Of a stretch of DNA of 46,379 nt, positions 14,049 through 20,723 are shown in pieces; position 1 is the stretch's first letter, and every line of letters begins with the position of its first letter. The DNA is taken from positions 1-46,379 of IMG/VR virus record IMGVR_UViG_3300035211_000159. One strand, given 5' to 3'. The DNA comes from a virus. The position numbers and the translations under genes were made by a program. A model generated the notes under the pieces. The model searched no databases and had not been told where the DNA came from. It worked only from the letters and a program-made list of their open reading frames with translations.

Positions 14049-14186
14049 ATGGATACACACACAATTCGGCTTCTTTTAGCCTACGCTACACCTGGATTAG
14101 CCATCGCCGCAATCATCCTGAGCACCCTAGCCATCAAAATGGCTTCGGCAGCCGACCGCCGATCACGCCGACACGGGAGGAAATAA
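14049..14186 (+). CDS. Tiny single-pass membrane protein
   Basis: Forty-five residues: MDTHTIRLLLAYATPGLAI then a hydrophobic stretch to about residue 30 and a basic tail (DRRSRRHGRK). The basic tail suggests an N-out, C-in topology. AGGAG lies eight bases before the ATG, and the last codons (GGGAGGAAATAA) supply the ribosome site for the next tiny gene. It could be a holin-like or regulatory membrane peptide; length alone cannot decide. Confidence 0.6.
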   Translation: MDTHTIRLLLAYATPGLAIAAIILSTLAIKMASAADRRSRRHGRK

Positions 14187-14188
14187 CC

Positions 14189-14317
14189 ATGAACAAGTAT
14201 GGAATCCAGGGCGGACAGGGCCGCCAAGATGATGATTTGCTGGACGCCGGGATCGTGCTGACTTGGATGATGGTCATGGCCCTGGTGGCTTTGGCCGTCA
14301 TTGCGTTACTGATCTAG
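14189..14317 (+). CDS. Tiny single-pass membrane protein
   Basis: Forty-two residues. A polar Gly/Gln/Asp N-terminus (MNKYGIQGGQGRQDDD) precedes one hydrophobic helix that runs to the C-terminus (VLTWMMVMALVALAVIALLI). It follows the preceding tiny membrane gene by two bases. Paired small membrane proteins could form a holin/antiholin-like unit, although they lie outside the virion operon. No lipobox or signal cleavage site is seen. Confidence 0.62.
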   Translation: MNKYGIQGGQGRQDDDLLDAGIVLTWMMVMALVALAVIALLI

Positions 14318-14325
14318 GAGGAAAC

Positions 14326-14808
14326 ATGAGCAGACGAAAAGGCCGACGGTTCCAGTTCCCCGGTAACAACGGGGAACCCCGAGGACTTATCGGAGGCAAA
14401 CTGGATGAGGCGGACTACCTCCGTGCCGAGAACAAACAGCTACAGGGCGCCTTGCGGAACGTGGTGCAACGACTCAGTCAAGAACAGCACCGCGGGGACG
14501 CCTTGTCCCAGATCCTATGCACCTTGTTGCTCAAGGTGCACCGACCGGAAAATCGCGAAGATGCCGACTTGGTGGACGACCCGGGAAGCGTGTCCTGTGA
14601 ACTCTATCCCGAAGATTTCGTGTTGGCTGAAAAGGTGTGCCTGTATCGTGCGTCTGTGGGCAAGATGAAAAGCGAGGACGGATCGAACCACACGGTCCTT
14701 CGATTGATGAAGCCCTCCGCACAAGAGCGCCAGGCTTGGGAAAAATCCAAGGAAGAGGCGCCACCGAAACCACGGATCCTACGGCCAGGGGATGGTCCGG
14801 TCACGTAA
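14326..14808 (+). CDS. Hypothetical protein, last gene of plus-strand arm
   Basis: 160 residues from the ATG at 14326 with AGGAGG upstream. A basic, Gly-rich start (SRRKGRRFQFPGNNGEPRG) leads to a coiled-coil segment (YLRAENKQLQGALRNVVQRL), then a mixed domain and a Pro/Lys-rich tail. Its 3' end overlaps the convergent virion gene at 14801 by eight bases, so the two operons collide with no room for a terminator between them. Function unknown. Confidence 0.68.
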   Translation: MSRRKGRRFQFPGNNGEPRGLIGGKLDEADYLRAENKQLQGALRNVVQRLSQEQHRGDALSQILCTLLLKVHRPENREDADLVDDPGSVSCELYPEDFVLAEKVCLYRASVGKMKSEDGSNHTVLRLMKPSAQERQAWEKSKEEAPPKPRILRPGDGPVT

Positions 14809-15082
14809 GGTTTCGCCCCACGCGCATCGTAGCTACTGTGGTGGATCCCGAGAAACTCTCGGACAGGTCAATCCAGGCTTGTAATTGCCACGTCCCCGAT
14901 TCGTCGATATCCCCGGTTTCAGTTGTATACTGAACCCCGTTGCTCACCACGGATGCGGTCCAATACGAAGTCGTCCCCGACGGCTTTCGGTATCGGATTC
15001 TCACTTCGCTGGCGCCGGAGATGTCCGTATCGTCCGATAGCGTGATGCGGATGACCGTCCCCACGTCTCCTACATGGATCAT
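14801..15082 (-). CDS. Small virion-region protein, Ig-like beta domain
   Basis: Ninety-three residues. The pattern HVGDVGTVIRITLSDD, IRYRKPSGTTSYWTA, YTTETGDIDESGTWQLQ fits a small beta-sandwich of the kind found in phage tail or baseplate accessory proteins. It is the last gene of the long minus-strand virion run and has AAAGGAGG before its ATG. The exact role is unknown. A tail-fibre-associated or surface domain is likely from context. Confidence 0.65.
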   Translation of the reverse strand: MIHVGDVGTVIRITLSDDTDISGASEVRIRYRKPSGTTSYWTASVVSNGVQYTTETGDIDESGTWQLQAWIDLSESFSGSTTVATMRVGRNLT

Positions 15083-16344
15083 GATGCCTCCTTTAACCGC
15101 GCCTTGAGGGTAACGGTTTGTTCCAGGTCTGTTTCAAAGGCAACCGTAGTATCCATACGCGTCACGATGGAAACGGTCTGGTCAAGGTCTACTTCAACGG
15201 AATAGACTTCCTCGTCAGATGTTCGATTCAATGCCGGGGTGGCTAGCGTGGGGGTTCCGCTGGTCACTGCCGTGGCAGTAAGTGCGTGTTCTTGGGTGAT
15301 CGTGGGTGTTCCCAGCGTGGGGGTGCCACTGGTGAGGTCGGCGCCCGTCAAGGCGTCAATCCCTTCTGCCAGCGTGGGTGTTCCAAGCGTGGGGGTCCCG
15401 CTAGTTATATCGGCGCCAGTCAGCGCATGTTCTTGACCAATCGTAGGTGCTTCCAGTGTCGGAGTGCCACTCGTGATGTCTTGGCCGGTCAACGCGTGTT
15501 CTTGGCCCACTGTCGGTGTTTCCAGCGTAGGAGTCCCACCGGTGATGTCCTGGCCTGTAAGCGCGTGTTCCTGGCCTACCGTCGGTGTTTCTAGTGTCGG
15601 TGTCCCGCTTGTGACATCCTGGCTGGTTAAGGCGTGTTCCTGCCCGATGGTTGGCGACTCGAGGGTGGGCGTTCCCGAGGTCATGTCCTTTCCGGTAAGT
15701 TCGTCGGTTCCAGCGCTCGTTTCAATCTCGAATACCAACAACACGGCGCCCCAGGTCCCATCACTGGAATTCGTGGCAAAGTCGTTGCTGGTTTGCGGGG
15801 TATCGAAAATCGTATACCCAGCATCGAGTAATGAGCCGTCTACCGTGCCATCACAGGAAGACTCTCCAATTTCATGGTTTGAAAGCGTTGGACTTTGATT
15901 GTTACTCGCGCCTCCTACGTATAGACTGTCGTCTGCTGAAATAGAAGCATCACCGGATGTTGGATCACCGCCCCACCCGGACCCTGCCGCATTTGGCCCA
16001 GAATCTAAAACTACCGTCTCACCACTCGCTGGCCGGAATTGAAGGACAACAAGTTCGGCAGGGTCACCGAGCCCCTGATCTACGGTAGCGCGAAACGTGG
16101 AATCATCGTTCTCCGATGCCTCGACCATATAAGCGGCATAGATACTCCACCATTCCGTGGACCCACCGGAAAGGGTCAGCGTATTGGTCGAATCGGTATC
16201 GGCAACGCTTACGATATGGTCGTCAATGCTGTCCCCGGCCACAAAGGCAACGATGACATCCCCTTCCTGTATGTCCAGGGTAGAGGATGTATCAATCGTT
16301 GTCCCGCTGGATGCGGTCCCGGTGGCTGAGGCAACAAACTGCAT
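15079..16344 (-). CDS. Virion-associated protein with seven 23-residue repeats
   Basis: 421 residues. Residues 1-210 look like a beta-rich domain with concanavalin-like strands (VIVAFVAGDSIDDHI, WWSIYAAYMVEA, LVVLQFRP). Residues 213-373 are seven tandem repeats of period 23 with the core ALTGQDITSGTPTLETP. The C-terminus has paired segments VEVDLDQTVSI and FETDLEQTVTL. Such Thr/Gly/Pro repeats are extended beta-like stalks in tail decorations. The same core occurs in the large gene at 27121-29508. No clear ribosome site precedes the ATG. Confidence 0.7.
   Translation of the reverse strand: MQFVASATGTASSGTTIDTSSTLDIQEGDVIVAFVAGDSIDDHIVSVADTDSTNTLTLSGGSTEWWSIYAAYMVEASENDDSTFRATVDQGLGDPAELVVLQFRPASGETVVLDSGPNAAGSGWGGDPTSGDASISADDSLYVGGASNNQSPTLSNHEIGESSCDGTVDGSLLDAGYTIFDTPQTSNDFATNSSDGTWGAVLLVFEIETSAGTDELTGKDMTSGTPTLESPTIGQEHALTSQDVTSGTPTLETPTVGQEHALTGQDITGGTPTLETPTVGQEHALTGQDITSGTPTLEAPTIGQEHALTGADITSGTPTLGTPTLAEGIDALTGADLTSGTPTLGTPTITQEHALTATAVTSGTPTLATPALNRTSDEEVYSVEVDLDQTVSIVTRMDTTVAFETDLEQTVTLKARLKEAS
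15226..15708. repeat. Seven-copy 69-bp coding tandem repeat
   Basis: The 69-base units encode 23-residue repeats on the minus strand. Units differ mainly at third positions and at a few residues (Q/A, E/G, V/I), so they diverge under protein-level constraint. This kind of array can expand or contract by slippage or recombination. Confidence 0.9.
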
Positions 16345-16350
16345 GGCGGA

Positions 16351-16758
16351 TTAAGCGGAAGACCCCACGACGATCCCGACCGTGGCAAGCCCATCGGTGA
16401 TGAGATTCATCAATTGCCGGGCCCAGGTCTGGGCGAGTTCCTGCCCGGCGGATTGCAACTCGATGGCGTCGAAATTCTTGTCTCCGAACGCCCAGGATGA
16501 AAGCCGAATGTCGTTATCCTTGACCAGGATATCCCCCCGCAGGCGGATGATCGGCGCATCCCCGGCCGAGGCGTAAATGGCCGCCTCGAAGGTGATGGAT
16601 GGGTCGTAGGTCAAGGCGTTGTTGACGACGCGGTAGTCGATGCAACTGGCCGAGGTTACCCGTAACCGGTTATAGGTGTAGGTCTCACTTGACCCAACCT
16701 TCTTTTCTACAGAAAGCGGGGTGGTAAGCGTGATTTCTTTCAATGCTGGAACAGCCAT
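16351..16758 (-). CDS. Hypothetical virion-region protein
   Basis: 135 residues with AAGGAGGGATC before the ATG. It is beta-rich in the first two thirds (ALKEITLTTPLSVEKKVG, RLRVTSASCIDYRVV, IIRLRGDILVKDNDIRL) and has a helical C-terminus (QELAQTWARQLMNLI). The compact size and place between the repeat protein and another small structural gene suggest a tail or baseplate accessory. No family is recognised with confidence. Confidence 0.62.
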   Translation of the reverse strand: MAVPALKEITLTTPLSVEKKVGSSETYTYNRLRVTSASCIDYRVVNNALTYDPSITFEAAIYASAGDAPIIRLRGDILVKDNDIRLSSWAFGDKNFDAIELQSAGQELAQTWARQLMNLITDGLATVGIVVGSSA

Positions 16759-16767
16759 GATCCCTCC

Positions 16768-17130
16768 TTACGCCGGATCCGGAAATTCGATGTCAAACGA
16801 AGTCAGTGTGAACGTATTCCCAGACGTCACGCTTTGCGAAGAATCCAACGCACCGGCCGCAAGCAGCGCGGAACCATCTACGATAGCCCAGTGCGTCGCC
16901 GTGTCTGTTCCAGTTACTGATCCATCTGCAATGGCATCCACCGCAATTTTTCGACCACTGACGTCTCCATTCGCCGGACCCGTGAATCCCGGGCTGGACT
17001 TGTTGCCGAGCGTATACGTGCTCGACGCCTCCGCATAAGTAGCTGGCTCCTGGGAACAAATATGCAGCGCCGTCCCCGTGGCGACTTCATTGCACGCCGC
17101 GTCCAGAACATCATCTCCAATAAAAGCCAT
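16768..17130 (-). CDS. Small virion-region protein
   Basis: 120 residues from the ATG at 17130, chosen for its AAGGAGACAG site; the frame is open 11 codons further up. It opens FIGDDVLDAACNEV and has ALHICSQEP, SGRKIAVDAIADGSVTGT and THWAIVDGSAL. This layout recurs in small phage structural genes near tail fibres, probably a beta-barrel-like fold. Function unknown. It lies next to the lysis-like membrane genes. Confidence 0.65.
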   Translation of the reverse strand: MAFIGDDVLDAACNEVATGTALHICSQEPATYAEASSTYTLGNKSSPGFTGPANGDVSGRKIAVDAIADGSVTGTDTATHWAIVDGSALLAAGALDSSQSVTSGNTFTLTSFDIEFPDPA

Positions 17131-17140
17131 GACTGTCTCC

Positions 17141-17350
17141 TTACATGAATAAGGTGACGACACTCCAAATGTCGTTCGCCAATGCCAAAACCAACTTTTC
17201 CAACGTCAACCAAAAATCCGCTGGGGCCTCCTGAACCACCTCATAGGTAGCGCATGACAAGAAGGAGGTAAGCGCAAGTCCAACCACCGAGGCGATCAGA
17301 AGACCCCAGAGGATCGTAATCAGTCTATTCTGTCGTGGATTCCAGGGCAT
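17141..17350 (-). CDS. Small membrane protein, lysis-region candidate
   Basis: Sixty-nine residues from the ATG at 17350 (a TTG precedes it). One hydrophobic segment (LITILWGLLIASVVGLALTS, about 11-30) runs into FLSC, which only loosely resembles a lipobox. The rest is amphipathic. It overlaps the upstream lipoprotein-like gene by 26 bases. Together with the next two genes it forms a cluster of three small membrane proteins late in the virion operon, where holins and spanins usually lie. Confidence 0.55.
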   Translation of the reverse strand: MPWNPRQNRLITILWGLLIASVVGLALTSFLSCATYEVVQEAPADFWLTLEKLVLALANDIWSVVTLFM

Positions 17351-17639
17351 CAAGTCTGGCCTCGAGTTTGGTTTTCCGTTCGTCCGATTTCATGTTTCGT
17401 TGTAACAACTTGGCCACACCACCAAGGCCCGTGGCTCCCAGAAGCCACCAAATCCATTCGTTGGCGTCTGTCTTCCCGTCCTTGTTGGTGTCCGCCTCAA
17501 ATTTGGCCTTTTGGTATTTGGCGATGCCTTGCTCAAGCTTCGCCATCCCGCTGTCGATCTTGGCGGACACGGATTCCAGGTTTTGCAGCAGAGAACAGGA
17601 AGCAAACACGAGAAAAACGAGACAAAGAACCCACTTCAT
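17325..17639 (-). CDS. Small lipoprotein-like protein with an EF-hand-like loop
   Basis: 104 residues from the ATG at 17639 with AGGAGG upstream. Residues 1-15 (MKWVLCLVFLVFASC) look like a lipoprotein signal peptide, with Cys15 as the candidate lipidated residue. A coiled segment (30-48) is followed by DTNKDGKTDANE (50-61), which fits a calcium-binding EF-hand loop except for Thr at position 8. Then come WIWWLLGATGLGG and a charged coil. It could be an outer-membrane-anchored lysis component or a virion-region lipoprotein. Confidence 0.6.
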   Translation of the reverse strand: MKWVLCLVFLVFASCSLLQNLESVSAKIDSGMAKLEQGIAKYQKAKFEADTNKDGKTDANEWIWWLLGATGLGGVAKLLQRNMKSDERKTKLEARLDALESTTE

Positions 17640-17647
17640 GTGACCTC

Positions 17648-17941
17648 CTATTTCAAAATCCATTGCGCCAGAACAGTTCCAGTTCCTGCTGCCAGTGCGG
17701 TGTAGATTGCGATCCGAACCTCCATCCTGGACACACGCGCCAGGAGATCCATGATGATACCACGCATCTGTTTTAACTCTCCTGTAGTGGCCGTGTTGAT
17801 ATCGTGCTGTTGCCTCCACCATTCGTCTGCACGTGCACCATGCTCGGCCTGCCAACGCTCCAGGTCTCGCAGACGGCGTTCCAAGGCAAGTTCCATTTCA
17901 TCTTCAGACATATGACGAAACTCCAGGGTGATGTTATCCAT
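17648..17941 (-). CDS. XhlA-like coiled-coil membrane protein (holin-associated candidate)
   Basis: Ninety-seven residues from the ATG at 17941, which lies within the end of the upstream gene; an extended open frame to 18106 is not needed. The first 75 residues are charged helix (EMELALERRLRDLERW, LLARVSRMEVRI) and residues 78-95 form one membrane segment (IYTALAAGTGTVLAQWI). A coil followed by a C-terminal membrane anchor is the XhlA/hemolysin layout of holin partners. No endolysin is recognised beside it, so the lysis role remains tentative. Confidence 0.5.
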   Translation of the reverse strand: MDNITLEFRHMSEDEMELALERRLRDLERWQAEHGARADEWWRQQHDINTATTGELKQMRGIIMDLLARVSRMEVRIAIYTALAAGTGTVLAQWILK

Positions 17942-18191
17942 GGGTGTTCTGGTTTCGAGGAATCGGGAAGACTCCATACGCGGAACGTACCAACGCACTG
18001 GATCCATCCCCGACATGTTCCATACCGACAATTCGCGCGCCCAACTGGCAGCCGTGTTCCGCCAACACCTTTTGCACCTGTTTCCAGCAAGCGTCCGCTC
18101 TCGCATTGGCCTGTTCCGGCGTTTCGGGACGAACCGGTTTCGATTCCTCTTTCTTGGGTGCTCGAACTTTTACATTCTTCTTTTTAACCAT
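17934..18191 (-). CDS. Hypothetical basic protein
   Basis: Eighty-five residues with a very basic N-terminus (MVKKKNVKVRAPKKEES), a helix (ANARADACWKQVQKVLAEHG) and a short beta-prone tail. AAGGAGGAGG precedes the ATG. It lies between the large fibre-like gene and the lysis-like genes, and its stop overlaps the next start by eight bases. No family recognised. Confidence 0.62.
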   Translation of the reverse strand: MVKKKNVKVRAPKKEESKPVRPETPEQANARADACWKQVQKVLAEHGCQLGARIVGMEHVGDGSSALVRSAYGVFPIPRNQNTHG

Positions 18192-18202
18192 GCCTCCTCC
18201 TT

Positions 18203-20722
18203 CTAGGACTGGGTATACGTCATCAGAATCCCGTGCTGGAATACAAGTTCGTGAGTTGTTCCGTCAACCTCGAAAGACACGGTGTCTGAAGATGTCGAAG
18301 AGCCGTCAACGGTTACCGTAGTTACGTCCAACGAGTTGACATCGAGCGACCCCGACATGGATACCGCACCGTTCAGACTGATAGAAATGTTGGACCCGCT
18401 TTGATTATACCCAAACGATGCCAGGGCTTGTTGAACACCGGATCCGTCTACCTGGGAAATGACAAAGGGTTCGTCACTATCGGTATTGGATGGCGTTTGT
18501 TTCAAAATTACGGACCGCTGTGCCACGCCGCCGTCCGTTTCCGGAACCCCGAAACCCAACCCAACGCCAGGTCCAATTAGAATGAATCGATTGGTTCCAG
18601 TGTTTGCCTTGACATCTTGCTGGGAATTGATGGAGAAGTAGTCCTCCATTTCGAATTCCGGTGGAGAAAACAAAACACCGCCGAGTGCGTTTCCACCCTG
18701 AGCACGTGATTCGTAGGGGTTTTCTTGATAGTCCCACCCACCGCTGGCATTCTGCGCTCCCCAGGCTCGACACGCCACGACCTGTGGACGCATCCTGGAT
18801 TCCCAATCGTAGAACTCAGGCGACACCTTGGGGTTATGCTCGTAGTTCGGTACTCCACGGAGCCAAAGCTGTGGCCGAAACGTTAAGGCAGCAAACCCCT
18901 CCTGTATCGGATGCAGAATGGAATAGGCACCGACAAATTCACTGTCTGTGTCCCCGACGCTGCCAAGAATCCCCTGACCAGGATCCGTGTAGTAATTGGC
19001 CGAATAACCACCAGGATCAATGGTCAATGGTCCGGACCTGGGTGGTACAGGCTCAGGTGGTGTCGTCGGTGTAGGAATGCCAGTCCCCGGTTTGACGCCC
19101 GGCCAAGGCCCGCCCGTATTCGGTGGCTCCTTGGGATCATACGGCGTGGGTTTCTTTGGATACCGACCCTCGTCCTGAATGAATCCAGGGCCCGGAATGG
19201 CCGTTCTGGGATCAAGTGGCGGTGGTAATACAGTCGGTGGGGGGCTCGGCTTTCCCGTTCCGGTTCGCCCGGTTCCACGGAATGGCCAATCCCAGTAATC
19301 CCACGGGATACCACCGCCGCCAGTCACCGGGGTTTCTGGCGGTGGCGGAGGATCTTCTCGCGGGGTTTCCGGTGGAGGTAGCTTCGTTGGTGGTCTCACC
19401 GGAGGGGGCGGGACTTCTTTTTTTGTTTCTGGGGGCTCACCGCCACCACCACTACCGCCACCGCCGCCGCCACCCCCACCGCCGCCTTTATACGGCACCT
19501 CGGCCCACCATTTCCATCGGCCAGGCTTGGAACCAGACAACCAGGCGTGGTTTTCTTTGCTATCCCACGACAGGTGAACCGGAGAGGCTACCGGAAAGGA
19601 TGACACATCGGGATAGTTCCCTTCAAAAGTGAGTGGGCCGTCCCGGTCTTTCGAGTGGTAAAAATACGCTTCACTGGCGATATGGCCAGAATTGATCGGG
19701 TGCCCGTCAGCGTCCTCCCCAATTTGGTGGACGTCGTTGACGCCCCCGGGATGGATGGGACCCATGGCACCGTTATGGGCCATCAACGCGACGCCATAAC
19801 CAGATTGTTTCTCTGGAGTGAATGTCCCAAAGTCTTCTGGTGAACCACTTTTTTGTGTTCCACCGCTATCCAATTCACCGGAAATGCTGGTTGTTCCTCC
19901 CGATCCCGGCGTGATGGGTCCCTTGGGTCTTGTCCTGCCTCCCCCTGTAACCGGAGGCGTAGTTTGAGTTCCGGCAAGTCGGGCCCAAACCGCTCCCAGA
20001 CCCGCGATACCGTCAATGCCAGATCGAGTGTGATTCAGGGCCAGTATGTTTTCTCGCCCCGATATGTAGGGGATCCCCGTTTTTGGAACAGGGATGACCC
20101 GAACCAAGGACTGAAGCCGGGCGTGACGACCACCAACACCTGGAATCTTGGATCCCGCCATACATAGTTCATTTGCCGGCTGAAGATCACACACCAGAGT
20201 CCCCGCCATGGGAGATCCGCTCACATGAGGAGCCACCAGACGGCCGTCCGCTGGAAGCGCAAACTCTGATTGTTTGCTTTCTTCTGTTCCAGGCATAACG
20301 ACCACGGTCTGCCCTTTAACCAAGGCGGGACTACAGAGTGGAGCCGCCGGCGCTTTGGGCAAAAATCGCGTGTCCGAACGCAATCGGCCGTGGCGTAGGG
20401 GCAAAATCCCGTGAACAGCATAGTTCCCGTCCGCATCGATCACAAGACCGGACCACGCCATGGACCAGGACCCCATTCCACGAATCCCGGGATCCGCCGT
20501 TTGCCAAAACGACCACGGGTGGATGTCTCCCAGTGTTCCATGACCTTGGTGTCTTCCATATTCAATCAGTGAATCGTTTCCGGAGGATGGGTTCTTTTTG
20601 AAAGACTCAATCCGACCACCGGCAATACATCGACGCAACGATACCGGCGCCTTGTTCTTGTTGGCGGAATAGTCCTGTAAGGGGAAAATTCCGACTTCCA
20701 TCCAGTCTGAAATTTTGCTCAT
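18203..20722 (-). CDS. Large fibre-like virion protein with Gly/Pro-rich hinge
   Basis: 839 residues. Residues 1-390 look globular (beta-rich, with APLCSPALVKGQTVVV and MAGTLVCDLQPANELCMAG). Residues 390-560 are low complexity: a polyglycine run, then PPPPVRPPTKLPPP and repeated PPxP blocks. The C-terminal part has LDVNSLDVTTVTVDGSS followed by TVSFEVDGTTHELVFQHG, the usual closing strands of phage tail-fibre-region proteins. A flexible Gly/Pro hinge between a virion-binding part and a distal part would suit a receptor-binding fibre. Assigned by layout and position only. Confidence 0.6.
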   Translation of the reverse strand: MSKISDWMEVGIFPLQDYSANKNKAPVSLRRCIAGGRIESFKKNPSSGNDSLIEYGRHQGHGTLGDIHPWSFWQTADPGIRGMGSWSMAWSGLVIDADGNYAVHGILPLRHGRLRSDTRFLPKAPAAPLCSPALVKGQTVVVMPGTEESKQSEFALPADGRLVAPHVSGSPMAGTLVCDLQPANELCMAGSKIPGVGGRHARLQSLVRVIPVPKTGIPYISGRENILALNHTRSGIDGIAGLGAVWARLAGTQTTPPVTGGGRTRPKGPITPGSGGTTSISGELDSGGTQKSGSPEDFGTFTPEKQSGYGVALMAHNGAMGPIHPGGVNDVHQIGEDADGHPINSGHIASEAYFYHSKDRDGPLTFEGNYPDVSSFPVASPVHLSWDSKENHAWLSGSKPGRWKWWAEVPYKGGGGGGGGGGGSGGGGEPPETKKEVPPPPVRPPTKLPPPETPREDPPPPPETPVTGGGGIPWDYWDWPFRGTGRTGTGKPSPPPTVLPPPLDPRTAIPGPGFIQDEGRYPKKPTPYDPKEPPNTGGPWPGVKPGTGIPTPTTPPEPVPPRSGPLTIDPGGYSANYYTDPGQGILGSVGDTDSEFVGAYSILHPIQEGFAALTFRPQLWLRGVPNYEHNPKVSPEFYDWESRMRPQVVACRAWGAQNASGGWDYQENPYESRAQGGNALGGVLFSPPEFEMEDYFSINSQQDVKANTGTNRFILIGPGVGLGFGVPETDGGVAQRSVILKQTPSNTDSDEPFVISQVDGSGVQQALASFGYNQSGSNISISLNGAVSMSGSLDVNSLDVTTVTVDGSSTSSDTVSFEVDGTTHELVFQHGILMTYTQS

Positions 20723-20723
20723 C

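Noticed and set aside
15226-15708. Regular 69-base repeats that could suggest a CRISPR array
   Set aside because: There are no unique spacers; the whole unit is repeated and codes for protein, and there are no cas genes nearby.
15239-15898. Plus-strand ORFs with repeated SVGVPLVTS units
   Set aside because: They are the exact reverse frames of the minus-strand 23-residue repeat protein, with no ribosome site; shadows of the real gene.
19440-19495. Polyglycine codon run as a simple-sequence regulatory repeat
   Set aside because: It is in frame inside the fibre-like protein and followed by a Pro-rich hinge, so it is best explained as a flexible linker.
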